Source: Anisus vortex (taxonomy: Eukaryota > Mollusca > Gastropoda > Planorbidae). Taken from it: a DNA stretch of 64,000 nucleotides. How positions within the stretch are numbered: the stretch's first letter is position 1; every line of letters begins with the position of its first letter. The stretch spans positions 16,808,447 to 16,872,446 of the forward strand of contig OX421506.1 in the NCBI GenBank assembly GCA_949126835.1, read 5' to 3'. The notes under the pieces were generated by a model. That model made no database searches, had not been told where the DNA came from, and saw nothing but the letters and a program-made list of their open reading frames with translations. This document shows positions 46,470 to 64,000 of the stretch, piece by piece. Made by a program: the position numbers and the translations under genes.

Positions 46470-46760
46470 TTAGTGGCCACTTCGGCTGGACTTTCTCTAA
46501 AAAGCAGCAGATGAACAGAAAATTATCGTCACAGCGTACGTATCACTGTCCTTGCTACCATATTGCAAGCCGCCATCACACATGTGCCGCCTACCGAACA
46601 TTCTTGCATCAGCACATCGGACAATGGCCAGGGATTTCCATCCTCTTCGGGAAGTGGCCGGCCAAAGTAGCGTAAACACTGGCAATTTCCAGCAAATCGG
46701 ACATTGGCCTCGCGCCTCGGCCAAAGCGCGAAGTGGCCGGCCAGATCGCGATATATTATA
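46470..46760 (+). repeat. GGCC-rich repeat, copy 3 (diverged)
   Basis: Contains GAAGTGGCCGGCCA twice, ATCGGACATTGGCC and GGCCGGCCAGATCGCG. Several overlapping open frames on both strands reflect the GC content, not genes. Confidence 0.65.
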
Positions 46761-46889
46761 ATATATGTATGGTAAACTCCAACCTCCATTTGGCAACAGC
46801 AATACCGGCAAGAGGCGACCCGTGGCTGCGGCACATGGGGCTATCAGCCCCCATCCCGCAATAGTTTTATTGATATTAAACAACGAGAT

Positions 46890-47460
46890 TAAACATAGTA
46901 CGGACAGAGCTCGGTTGATTACAACAACGATCGCGGCATGATAGTCAGTATTGTGGGAAAGGCATTTTCCGGAGTCGTACTAGCACTCTTGCAAACGTTG
47001 GCATCAAACGTCTACATAGAGTCTCGATTCGGCTTTTGTGCTGTTCGGTCAACCGTGAATATGATATTTTCACTCAGCCAGCTGCAAGAAAAATGTCAGG
47101 AGCATCGAAAAGCTCTCTACATTGCCGACATAAATCTGACAAAGTGATTGACCTAGTAAGCCGCAACGGACAATGCAATATATTGAAAAAATGAGAATGT
47201 TCGCACCGGCTACTCAGCATTAATTGTCTTTCAACGGCAACATGCATAGCACAGCTCTTTTCGCTAGTGCGACATTAGAACCCTTCCCAAGTGACTAGTG
47301 GGGATGAGTCATGTCACCATCACTCTTTTTTTCTGTAGTACTTCGAGAACTGCGCCGAGGATGTGAATATCTATACTAAGGCGTATGGCAACTTCTAAAA
47401 CGTAGCCAGGGACAGTGCAAAGAAAAAAGTAGAAACCGAATTAATCAGAGAGCTGTTCTT
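46890..47460 (+). pseudogene. LINE reverse transcriptase fragment, N-terminal part
   Basis: Translation reads RGMIVSIVGKAFSGVVLALL, SRFGFCAVRSTVNMIFSLSQ, LQEKCQEHRKALYIADINLT and FDLVSRNGQC, the fingers/palm start of an EN-RT LINE. It decays after about 47160. It faces the minus-strand fragment at 47690-48745. Confidence 0.82.
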
Positions 47461-47689
47461 TTCTGATCATGAAGCTATAACGTAACACGCATAGGATAGT
47501 CCACCAACAACTAGCCAGTAAATTCTCAGCAAGAAATTCAGTTTGACAATTACTCTGAAAACAATTATAATACAAGGTACATAGGCTAATGTCATCCAAC
47601 AATTTCTATTGAGGGAAACATATTGCATGTTGTAGCTGATTGATGATGTGTGTCCATCGTTTTCGATGACGACCATCCTCTATGAAAGT

Positions 47690-48745
47690 CATGATTTCTT
47701 ATGAATTCAGAGATGGCTAATAAGGCCAATTCTTGCCCGAAAGTATTTGCCACAGTGGGGGCACAAGTGCGTGGCTTTCTTTGCTGGATTTTCTTATTTG
47801 CCGTTTTTCAATAGCGACCTTTTCCGTTTCTCTTCGTAGGCTGCTGCTCCAGTACGGGTCATATTGCGCCAGGAGGATCGGTCATCGGCTAGGCTTTCCC
47901 AGTTGTTAGGATCAATTCGAAGGTTTCTTAGGGAGACCTTCAGGGTCTCTTTAAACCTCTACCTTTGCCCTTCACGCGAGCGCTTTCCTGCGAACAATTT
48001 GCCATAAAAGATATTTTTGGGAAGACGACCTTCTGGCATGCGCACAAAATGGCCTGCCCATCTTAGCTGGGCTTTTGCCAGTTGTGTGTACATGCTTGGC
48101 ATGCCGGTCCGCGCGAGGACCTCAGCGCCTGGAACCCTGTCATGCCACCTGACACGTGTCAGCTGTCGTAAGCAGCTCATATGGAAGTGGTTTAGCTTCC
48201 TGGCGTGACGGCTATACACGGTCCAGGTTTCACATGCGTAGAGAAGAATTGGTAGAAAAGGAGCTGAATAGACTTTTAGTTTGGTTTGCAGCTTAATGCC
48301 TCTCCGATTCCAAACATTAGACCGCAGTCTTCCAAAGGATGAACTGGCTCTGGCTATCCTGAGATTTACTTCATCGTCTATTTGTACAGACTGGGAGAGG
48401 GTACTGCCGAGGTATGTGAACCTGTCCACATTATTTAGCTTTAGTCCATTTACAGTGATGGAGGGTTCAGTGTGCACGCATCCAGGAGCAGGCTGGTGCA
48501 AGACCTCGGTTTTCTTGGTTGAGATAGTTAAACAAAAGTTGGTGCATGCCGCTGAGAACAGGTCCATACTGCGCTGCATGTCTGCCTCCGTGGAGGCTAT
48601 CAGGCCGCAGTCATCTGCAAACGTCCCGTATTGTTTCAATGCGGGTCATATAATATTTGGCCTGCAGTCTCCTCAGATTGAACAGCTTATCATCAAAGCG
48701 GTGCCGGATCTTGATCCCAACATGCAACAAAACAGCTTATTCTGA
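47690..48745 (-). pseudogene. LINE reverse transcriptase C-terminal part
   Basis: Minus-strand frame 48639-47959 (226 aa) starts at the FADD catalytic box and continues TKKTEVLHQPAPG, RFTYLGSTLSQS, LYACETWTVYSRHARKLNHF and RWAGHFVRMPEGRLPKNIFY. After a break, CPHCGKYFRARIGLISHL (a C2H2-like finger) follows near 47750. Upstream, FNLRRLQAK is visible to 48745. The endonuclease and first half of the RT are missing. Confidence 0.88.
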
Positions 48746-48779
48746 CTGGGAAGTGTTAGGAATGATTTTGTTGACCTCA

Positions 48780-50080
48780 AAACGTATAGCTGTCCTCATT
48801 CAACAGTAGACAATTTGTTTTTGCAGATGTTAACAAATTTTGAAGCTGTTGATTTTTCCTGATACTCTAATGAAACACATTATGAACAAGTTATGAATGA
48901 ATGTCAAAAGAGAAAAATGTGTTGTGAATGTAGCGATGGGCTTTTGCAGCAAATCATCAATAGATGGTTATTGGGCTACATGACTTTGGCTCACATGCCA
49001 TTTTACTTCAGTGTTGGGGAGAAATAGATACCAAATTATAAACTCGTGTCTTCATTTCAATGGATATGATCCGCTCTTCAAACTGCGACCGTCATTAGAC
49101 AATAAACCTCCACTATACTAACAAGTTTATGGACCAGGACAAGCTCTTTCAATTTATGACTCTATGGTGACCGTCAAAGGACGTTGTTTTTTCAAACAGT
49201 GCATCCCATCTATGATCTATGACAACTAAATGGGGCGTAAAGGCATTTATGTTCTCTGATTCCAAGTTATTCTACTATTGTGGTTTATAATTTACACAGG
49301 GAAAAAGACTTTTATAGGAAGAAGGCAATAATTTGATCTGATTCGCAGATAAGAGTGAAAAGGCCACATCATCTACACAGACAATTACAACATCATATTT
49401 ATGCTATTTCAAAGGTGAAAAAGCTAGTTACACAATTCTTGAAAATTCACAGTCTTATTCAAAAGAACTCAAGAGAAAAAAGGTAAACAGGTGATCCTCC
49501 TATCTTTGCTGAATCGAATTCCTTGATGTCACAACGTTTCGAGATCGCAATCGTCTCAGTATTACATGTTTGTATCAACTGAAAGCTACCAGAGGGTTAC
49601 AGAACAATAAAAAAAACTACCAGAATTACTATGATCTCAAGGGTGGTGTTGATCAGTTTGACCAAATGAAGGTTAGCTATTGCTATCCTCACAAATCAAT
49701 CAGGTCGTTCCATTCAATCTTTCATTATACAAAGAAGTAACTTTGATAAATAAATGGACTTAATGGTTATAAATAAACAAGGACGCTTCCATGACAGCTA
49801 AAAAAATTTTAGCGAACTGATACTTTCATCCCTTATTTAGAACCAAGTAACTAGGCCGTGACGAGAGATCACTGCTACTGCCCTGACCCTTAACATTGAT
49901 GAGAGTCGAACTGCACGTCCATTTCTCAATATATGAAGTCAAAACTTACAAACCAAACTGTCTTGTTTGTAAGTTCTGCAATAAAAAAAATCAAACAATA
50001 TGTGCCTGTATATTTGCAATGTCCATCTTTGCATTGTGTCAGGATGTTTTTATCTGTATCATACATCAGTGAATTATATC
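48780..50080 (+). pseudogene. piggyBac-type transposase, decayed
   Basis: Broken frames give KWGVKAFMFSDSKLF, YYDLKGGVDQFDQMKVSY, HKSIRSFHSIFHYT and a Cys-rich tail C-LVCKFCNKKNQTIC. GGVDxFDQ with a C-terminal cysteine cluster identifies the piggyBac family. Many frameshifts. It is a plausible relic of the source that mobilised the 73-bp MITEs, but no direct sequence link was seen. Confidence 0.72.
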
Positions 50081-50096
50081 ATTGATGGACGCTACA

Positions 50097-50402
50097 GCAG
50101 TAAATTAGTATAATGCATTGTTTAAAAAATGTATAGGTCTGCAGAATTGTTTCTGTTTGTATTTTGATTTTATATTGATTATATTATTTGTTTTCGAAGC
50201 AGTAAATTAGTATAATGTATTGTTTAAAAAGTGTATAGGTCTGCAGAATTGTTTCTGTTTGTATTTTGATTTTATCTTGATTATATTATTTGTTTTCGAA
50301 GCAGTAAATTAGTATAATGTATTGTTTAACAAATGTATAGTTCTGTGCAATTGTTTCAATTTGTATTTTGATTTTAAATTGATTATATTATTTGTTTTCA
50401 AA
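50097..50402 (+). repeat. three tandem 102-bp repeats
   Basis: Units start at 50097, 50199 and 50301, each with GCAGTAAATTAGTATAATG. Units 1 and 2 are nearly identical, unit 3 diverged; a fourth copy begins at 50403 and breaks off after about 10 bp. Confidence 0.93.
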
Positions 50403-50623
50403 GCAGTAAATAAATCTTTTGTTGGTACTGTAATTAAATTGTATAAATGTATAATGTTTAGTTTTTCTTTGAAATATAATATAGGTTAATTTACACACTA
50501 AATTTGTTCAATAAAAAGTTTTCATTTGAAATAGACCCTCAAGGACCAGTTCTTTCTTTTATAGGTTTATTAGCCCATATTGCTTAGAAACTGCACGAGA
50601 AAAACAATACCTAAAAAATATTA

Positions 50624-51600
50624 GATTTTTCTAAAAATGTCACAATCTCAAGATGGCTGCTTAGGTCAATTGGCGCTAATTTGCATGATAATTCAATTTT
50701 CCAATGTGGTCTTATATTCTACATATATAGTAAGATTTCATTCCTCAGTAGTGACTAATTACATATTTATATATGTTTAAATGGTCTAACCAGTTTTGGT
50801 GAAGTGACAGAAAATTGACAAAAATCGTTTCACATTTCATTGGCAAAACAAGGGGCGAAATGAAATAAAAAAATTAATTTTACTGTCGAATTTTGTTTTT
50901 AGATTTAGCATTATCTACTGGCTATGTTTCTATGCTGTAACAGTGCACTCATATTTGTTGATGGTTCCCAAAGAAGAAAAAAAAAGTGGACACAAGTACA
51001 TATTTTTCTATAAATCTCACAATTTTTAGATTGCCGCCATAGATCTAGTCACGTGACACCAATTTGCACGAAAACGTTATATTTTAGTATGGTATTTTGT
51101 TTTACATATATGGTAGAGATTTCACAAGTCGATATTGAACTGTTAACTATTTGTACATATTCAAAGATACTAACCAATTTTGTAAACTAGCTGAATATTG
51201 AGCAAAATCGTTTCGAAATTTACGAGCAAAGCAAGGGCAAATCGGAATAAAAACTACTCTTTTTTTTGTTAAATTTGTTTTTTTTTTCACTTAGGGTGGT
51301 CTACTAGCTATGTTGTTTTACTGTAAAAGTGCACTCATATTTGCCGATGGTTCTCAAAGAAGAAAAAAAAAATGGACAAAAGTACATATTTTTCTATACA
51401 TCTCACAATAACAAGATGGCCGCTATGGTCACGTGACACTAATTTGCATGAACATATTTTTTTTAGTATGGAATTATGTTTTACATATATGGTAACAATT
51501 TTATGCTTCCACATAATTTGTTATACATTTTTAAACTTCACACACTAATTTTGAGAAATTACAAAAAAAAAACAAGTTGGCAGTGCAGCACATTTTGCGT
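50624..51600 (+). repeat. about 2.5 tandem units of roughly 380 bp
   Basis: Recurring blocks: TTTTCTATAAATCTCAC, AAGATGGCCGC, GTCACGTGACAC, AATTTGCATGA, TTTACATATATGGTA, GTGCACTCATATTTG, at spacings of about 377 and 386 bp. They follow the decayed piggyBac gene and may be its subterminal repeats. Confidence 0.75.
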
Positions 51601-51649
51601 AAAAAATCTTTGGCATGTTAAGTGTTAAGGCATTTCGCGCACAGTTTGC

Positions 51650-52055
51650 TAGGGAGTTTCGAGAGAGTTTCTTTTGAGTCTGTTAGATTGACGCTTGTGT
51701 TGGCTCTGTTTTACTAATGCTATACATAATATATTTATTGTACATACTTGCACATACCGGATTTACCACCTGAACAAAATATCTTCTTCATTGAATAATT
51801 TACACTGAAGCTTCCTTGTCAATTTACTGTTCTATTTTTTTGTTTACAATACCATAATATATATATATTTACCACTACAACGTCAAGGAAAGGAACTGTC
51901 AGACGGCAAATCCTGAGTTTGTTCCCAAGACAATAAGGAGTACGTGTAATGCTAAGGCATGAATAATATAAACCAAAGTCTATCCTTGGACGAACGAGGA
52001 TTATCAACAATATTTACACGACTCTGACCACATGGGGGATTGTGGTCGTAACATG
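51650..52055 (+). repeat. repeat family R3, uninterrupted copy
   Basis: Matches both flanks of 23319-23983 without the LINE tail found there; ends in GGTCGTAACA. Confidence 0.75.
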
Positions 52056-52147
52056 ACCATAAACTGAATTCTGAGATAGGAGCGTCTGCTGTGGATAGGC
52101 CAAGTCTGCAGAATGAACTCCAAACGCATCCCTATTCTGTATATATT

Positions 52148-52286
52148 GTAAACATTTCATAAAATGAAACACCTTTCAAGGTAATGCATGAATAAAGAAA
52201 GATGACTGTGGGATAAAGAAGACAATAAGTGTCTTCCTAGTAAATGAAACGCTAATAATAAATACAAACACAAAACAAACAAGCAA
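52148..52286 (+). repeat. 139-bp direct repeat, left copy
   Basis: GTAAACATTTCATAAAATG through AACAAACAAGCAA, nearly identical to 53406-53543; the pair encloses about 1.1 kb. Confidence 0.85.
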
Positions 52287-53405
52287 ATTGTTACAGTAAT
52301 AATGAGCCGAAAAGCTATAAGTGGGTAGTATGTAGTATGTAGTGATACAGGCCTAAAAAAGGAAGGGGGGAGCAATACGATATAGGTTGACCCAGATAAA
52401 GGTTATTTTTAGACCTCGCAGGACTATCGTAACTGGCTTGTACAGCTAGCGGTAAATTCAAATATTGTAGCCGCCCTTACCAATATTAGCAAGAAAGCTA
52501 TTAGTTAAATATGTAGAAAACTTTGGTATTTTTCTTGTTAAAACTGTTTAAGGTTTGATAAAGTCTTTGATTAACTAAAAGGCCAGTTCATCCCCATCAT
52601 TCTGTTTTGGTTAAACTTGGTTCTTACTACTCATTAATGACCTTTATACAATGGGTTTGTTTAGTCTTAATTCTAAAACTGTGCTCTGGTCGTACTGTGT
52701 TTTATTTTATTTTTGATATAAATATTGAACTGTTTTGTAAAACAAATATGCATAATTTAAGGGCATTAATAGTAGATTAGTATGCATTGTTAACTATTTT
52801 TGTAAGACCTTTTATTATGTTGTAAATTACGAAATTCCATTGATTACCGATGCATTATATCAGTGTTTAACATGGTTTATGGTAATTATTTCATTTATCT
52901 CAAATATTTTTATATTTGTTATTATTGAAAACTATTAATTCAGTATGTGTGCTCCTGTGAATGTCAATTATATATTTTTCAGAGCATGATAAGTAATTTT
53001 AATAATAGTATAAAAATAGGGCACACGTACAATAATTATCTTTTTCCTGGTGTTTAACCAGAGTGGATTGAGACTATGATTGCATGTGACGTCATGCTCT
53101 CCTTTATGTACGGAGAGAGCTGATATACACTGCGTGAAAGTTGTGTGTGACAGAGTGTGCTCGGGTAAGAGCCAGAGAAAAGAGGAACGAGTGTGTGTCT
53201 GTCTTTTCTTGATAAGAATAAAGAGACTTGTTATTATTATAACCACCTCGTTGCCTTGTTTTATTTGGAGTTAGAGTAAAATAGAAATAATGTCGACAGT
53301 AAAGGCTTCCCTCTGGACAGCAAGCTAATACAGTCCAACCGATCCAGTGCTACCACCGGTCACCAGTTGAAAGGCAGAGTAGTACTACCAACCAGACTGG
53401 AACAG
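52287..53405 (+). other. LTR-like unit between 139-bp direct repeats
   Basis: The right part (53060-53280) looks like an LTR 3' half: a short promoter-like region, AATAAAGAGACTTG and a CACCTCGTTGCCTTG stretch. No coding sequence. It might be a solo LTR or the core of a small terminal-repeat element. Confidence 0.4.
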
Positions 53406-53543
53406 TAAACATTTCATAAAATGAAACACCTTTCAAGGTTATGCATGAATAAAGAAAGATGACTGTGGGATAAAGAAGACAATAAGTGTCTTCCTAGTAA
53501 ATGAAACGCTAATAAAATATACAAACACAAAACAAACAAGCAA
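53406..53543 (+). repeat. 139-bp direct repeat, right copy
   Basis: Copy of 52148-52286 with about three differences, including a small indel near the end. Confidence 0.85.
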
Positions 53544-54932
53544 TCCCAAAAACATATAATAAATATGAGTTAAAACGTTAATAAAAATGGCCTCAACCCA
53601 TCCACTACCATTTTCTGAAACTAAAGATTACTGTTTAACAAGTTGAGAATAAAGTGATTTATAGGCTGTCAGCAAGATAAAAGTCTTAAGAACAAGGTCT
53701 TGGTAAAATTATGTTCTCAGTGTTGGCTAAAAGAAAAATTGTTCCTATCAAAGTAAATGTTATTATTGATCGTTGATAAAAAAAAATGTTTGCCTATATA
53801 TTTGATCTTTAGATATAATCGTTTTATTGACACTGAGCTCCTCTAAGCAGGAGAAGTATGTTTTAACAGACCCAAATTATTATATGTCTCTTGTTAAATA
53901 CCTGTGCATTAAGGGCAGTAACTACGTTAATTATAAAAAAAATACTGGAAATCACAGCTAGTTCCCATGTGTTCCATGAAATGAACACTAGGATTTCAGG
54001 GTAAAAATCGAAACAAACAAAAAACACATATTAAAACAATAATTATATGTTTTTAAAACAATGTAGGTCCGCTTAAATCTGGTGGGTCACCGGCGACCCC
54101 ATAGGCCTCTGAGGATTAATAAAATTAGCGTTAGAAAATTTACACATATCCTTTTGTTGCTTTATATTAAAATACCCAACCTCTGATTTAATCTTTGATA
54201 CAAACACATATACACATAAATACAAACAAATCTTATTTGCTGCCCCAAAAAAGACTGTGACCAAAAGAAATCAAAAAGCTACTTTTTAACTTTTTTAATA
54301 CATAAGTTAGCCTACACTATAAAGTGTAAATTCATATTGTATTGTAGCGACATAAATATATGATACATTTTGTATTGTATTTAAAACGTATTATTTTAGT
54401 ATAGAATTAAATACTTCCTAACATTGTTGCTTACATATTAAATTTACAATATATATATATATATTATAATAGTAAGCCAAGCATTATATGATAAACAACG
54501 ATGCAGAATTCTTATAAAGATTTCGCTATGATATACTAAGATATAATTATTTTACTGTTTCGGTCAAAAATGCTTATTCTGCAGTTTAGATATATTACCT
54601 AAAACTATAGAGGCGTACTTTTGGATAAATGTAGAAATTGTCCATGTCATAGCAATTTGATCTTGAGTGTCTGTGAAGAAACTTTCACAAGTATCCATTG
54701 GCACTGTATATTAAAAAATTGTGTAACCATGACAATATCCAGCACCATTTTTTTATTGGCAAATACCTATTAATCTTAGTTTGACGCAATGACACACTCT
54801 AGACCCGGGAACGAATCCAAGCCTTCACCAAGGTACTTTCGGAACGCTAGCAGAGCGGTAGTTATGCCGGCATGTGCCATTGATTATAGTTAGCGTTAAT
54901 GTTTTACTATTGGTTAGTTATATGTTCTACAC
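53544..54932. other. intergenic with SINE scrap
   Basis: AT-rich. 54795-54872 holds a minus-strand SINE remnant (ACCCGGGAACGAATCC, GGAACGCTAGCAGAGCGG). No gene seen. Confidence 0.45.
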
Positions 54933-55500
54933 CACGGGTCGACAAACTTTTGCTAACGGTGTGCCAAACTAGGATTTCTAAATCATTCAGCGTACCAACA
55001 ACCTAAAAGTAAACCTGCTCTATTATATTATAGGCCAACTTTTTTAAATTATGTTATAGAATAATTAATTTAACTCCGCTGCAAGACCAAGGTAAAAGAG
55101 ATAAGTTATAGAGAAAATCGTTTTATATTTAAAAAAAAATATTAACGTGTTTGTGATTATCATACTTTTCATTTACATTAATATCAAATACAATATTTTA
55201 TTATTAAACTTTCACATTTATGATAATTATTGTGAACACATCATTATTTGATAGTCGAGAAAATTTGAATGCATTACAGCGATTAAATGCGTCCTTTTAA
55301 CATACTAGGAGGATTGAGATTTAAAAGATGTCTTTATTTGAAAACATTTAGATTAAACTACTCATGCCAAAGGAAAGGCTAGGTCATTTAATGAAGTTAT
55401 TAGTTGTGAAAAGTATTAACGGATACATACAATTTTACTTATTAGTCGTTTAAAATGATTTAGTATGTTTATCGTTTATTGACTATTTATCTTGTATATA
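54933..55500 (-). mobile_element. hAT-like element (GGGGTCGGCAACC family), partial copy
   Basis: Starts with the degraded terminus ACGGGTCGACAAACTTTTGC and runs parallel to the right end of 6031-7290 in reverse: CATTCAGCGTACC, AACCTGCTCTATTATA, AACTTTCACATTTATG. The far end is not identifiable. Confidence 0.65.
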
Positions 55501-56809
55501 CGGTTATCATTTACAAACAAACTTGTGTGTTTTTTTACGCCGAACCGCAATAGATAAAAATGCGTGCGTGAGAAGTGGGGTCTGAAATAGGTGGGGTGCA
55601 CCTTCCATTCACCTATGGTACAATGTTATGAACGAAAATGGGAAATAATAGTTTACATATATTGATTATTATGCTAAGTGTGTTTATATTCGATAATAAA
55701 AACTACTTCGGTTTTACGAAATAAACAATGATTTTATTCAGACCAATCACCTATTGACAATTTTATTCATTTCTTTTCATTAAAAAAAAATTACTTTTAT
55801 TGTTTTCTATTATTTTTTCATTTAATTATATTTCCCCATCTGGAAAGAGAAACTGAAACTAATAGAATTTGGGAAAAAATAAGCCGAGATCAAATTCTTA
55901 GAAGGAAAATTATTGGGAAAATCCGAAATTATTTGTTAACCTTTTTTGCCACGTCACACAACAATGAATTGTTAAAGGTGTTAATATAATAGTGAAAAAT
56001 CAACATACATAATTACCGTACGTTTCTTTACATGTTTATAGCCTATAAATTATATTTATATGCTTGCATGTATGTTAGTTATTTATATAATTTTAGGCTG
56101 TGTAACTGATGTGATTTCAAATTTCGGAGGGGATTTTTTTCTTCAATTGTTTCGTAGCCTATGTTTTAACATTTATTGTGTGTGTACACATTCTGTCAGA
56201 GATTGTTGCTAATACATATAGTATAAATTACAGTAGGCCTAATTTATTTCCAGTTAAAATATGTTAAGCTATACAATATCGTTATGACCATGACATAATT
56301 TCTAACAGAAAATAAAACCATCTTTTTAATAGAGAAAATGGAAGGTTTTAATGATAATAATTGGGAAAATCCGAAATCATTTGTTAATTTACTCAACAAG
56401 CTTTGAGCATCCCCCTAAATAGGATATTATTATAATATGGATCAATTTGGTCCGACGGGATACTTTACTTTTTTTTATGTATTTGTTTTTGGTGTGTCTT
56501 TGCTATATGTGTGTGTCTGTTTGTATATTCGTGTATATAGGCCTATGTATATAAGCTTATATACATACCTTATGTGTCAAAAGTGTATTTGTGCGTGTAT
56601 GTGTCTGCGTGTGGATGTTGATGAGCGTGCATTCGTTTGTGAGTGTGTTTGTGTGTATTTTTTACAAGTTAATGTATGCTGATGATTACCTTATTTTCTA
56701 TTCACCAAGGATAGTAGGCATATATTGAAATAACTTGATTTTCCTTTGATTTTTTTTACACTATATTTATGTTTATTTCTTTTTAATTGTTCATAATTTA
56801 TATTTATAG
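55501..56809. other. intergenic upstream of gene B
   Basis: AT-rich, with a TG-rich stretch (56490-56660) and a SINE 3' tail (GGATCAATTTGGTCCGACGG, 56440-56460). No exon with homology to gene A was found upstream of 56810. Confidence 0.5.
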
Positions 56810-63517
<6,708 letters not shown>

Positions 63518-64000
63518 GTCAGTATAATATTGTTACGAACTTGAGTTGTACATAGAAAAAGAGTACCGAACATCATCACTTCATTGTTTGTATTAGAATC
63601 CGAGGAAAGTGGTAGAGATGAACTACGAGATCTTATTTTAAATTAAAATTGAAATTGTTGAGGTTTGGGCTTATTTGAAAGTATGTAGATTGACTTTTCT
63701 GAACCCACTTTTAAAAAAAAGCATGACTGTTGGCTATCGAACCAACAGGAGGAGTAGGAGACCTATCTTATCACGTGGGATCTATCTTTAGTTTAATCAG
63801 TTCGTATTCAGCGCTTGTATTCATTTATAGTACTTCTTCTGAACATTTTTTTTAAACTTTTATTTATGTTTACTCTTAAATGAATTCTACATTGTTCTAC
63901 ACAATTTGTTTGAATTACTGCATCCTCTGAATGATAGCGATTGCAAGTCTAGTGTTATTATGTACTATTAACTAAATCAAGTTGATAACCCTAGTGAAGA
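63518..64000. other. gene B intron 8, runs off the window
   Basis: AT-rich; a stretch near 63535 (GTTACGAACTTGAGTTGTAC) resembles one at 18865 (GTTAGGAACTTGAGTTATAA), a possible shared repeat edge. Nothing else seen. Confidence 0.4.

Noticed and set aside
46497..46883. Overlapping open frames on both strands
   Set aside because: Explained by the GC-rich repeat copy 3; no coding signature.
46890..48745. Twin-priming LINE insertion
   Set aside because: In twin priming the inverted 5' part lies upstream of the 3' part of the same element. Here the N-terminal half is on the 3' side of the minus-strand half, so the geometry does not fit.

Overview
This is an AT-rich, repeat-dense eukaryotic (metazoan) window. 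Genes are split into short exons with canonical GT-AG introns. The mobile-element mix (LINE tails with a C2H2-like finger, tRNA-derived SINEs, hAT and piggyBac MITEs, many TAGGCCTA-type words) suggests a mollusc, probably a heterobranch gastropod. That assignment is inference. No bacterial, organellar or CRISPR features were seen.

Three host protein genes can be assembled exon by exon with continuous splice phase. (1) Gene A, + strand, 4882-17539: 11 coding exons, 325 aa, an N-terminal helical segment followed by a long coiled coil; family not recognised. (2) A CARD-kinase gene, - strand, 44125-21877: 7 coding exons, 390 aa. An N-terminal caspase-recruitment domain is joined to a MAP3K/STE11-like kinase domain in which the catalytic HRD aspartate reads as histidine (HRH). 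(3) Gene B, + strand, from 56810 and running off the right edge: a paralog of gene A with the same exon phases. It has an in-frame TAA in exon 4, yet every later exon found (5-8) is intact. The order is A(+), kinase(-), B(+), so the two coiled-coil genes bracket the CARD-kinase. The kinase is convergent with A and divergent from B. A shared role in innate immune or cell-death signalling is suggested only by the CARD and the neighbourhood.

A tRNA-Ile(UAU) gene with a 36-nt intron lies inside intron 1 of gene A.

The largest feature is a complete LTR retrotransposon (25215-32368, - strand). Its two 599-bp LTRs appear identical, it has a 4-bp target duplication, a tRNA-Pro-type primer site and one uninterrupted 1606-aa Gag-Pol frame. 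Integrase precedes reverse transcriptase although the proteins are Ty3/gypsy-like. This is the rare Gmr1-type order. It is inserted in the endonuclease region of a dead LINE, which itself lies in the kinase intron between the exon carrying HRH and the exon carrying DFG.

Region by region: 1-4881 is intergenic, with MITE ends and a repeated element. 4882-17539 is gene A, whose introns hold a 2.4-kb hAT-like element with a second hAT element nested inside, GGCC-rich repeats, SINEs, microsatellites and piggyBac MITEs. 17540-21876 is intergenic, with a LINE tail and a possible orphan exon. 21877-44125 is the kinase gene, with SINEs, the Gmr1 element, a 3.65-kb hAT element and LINE debris in its introns. 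44126-56809 is intergenic debris: GGCC repeats, two opposed LINE fragments, a decayed piggyBac transposase, tandem repeats and LTR-like fragments. 56810-64000 is gene B with MITEs, SINEs and another LINE tail.
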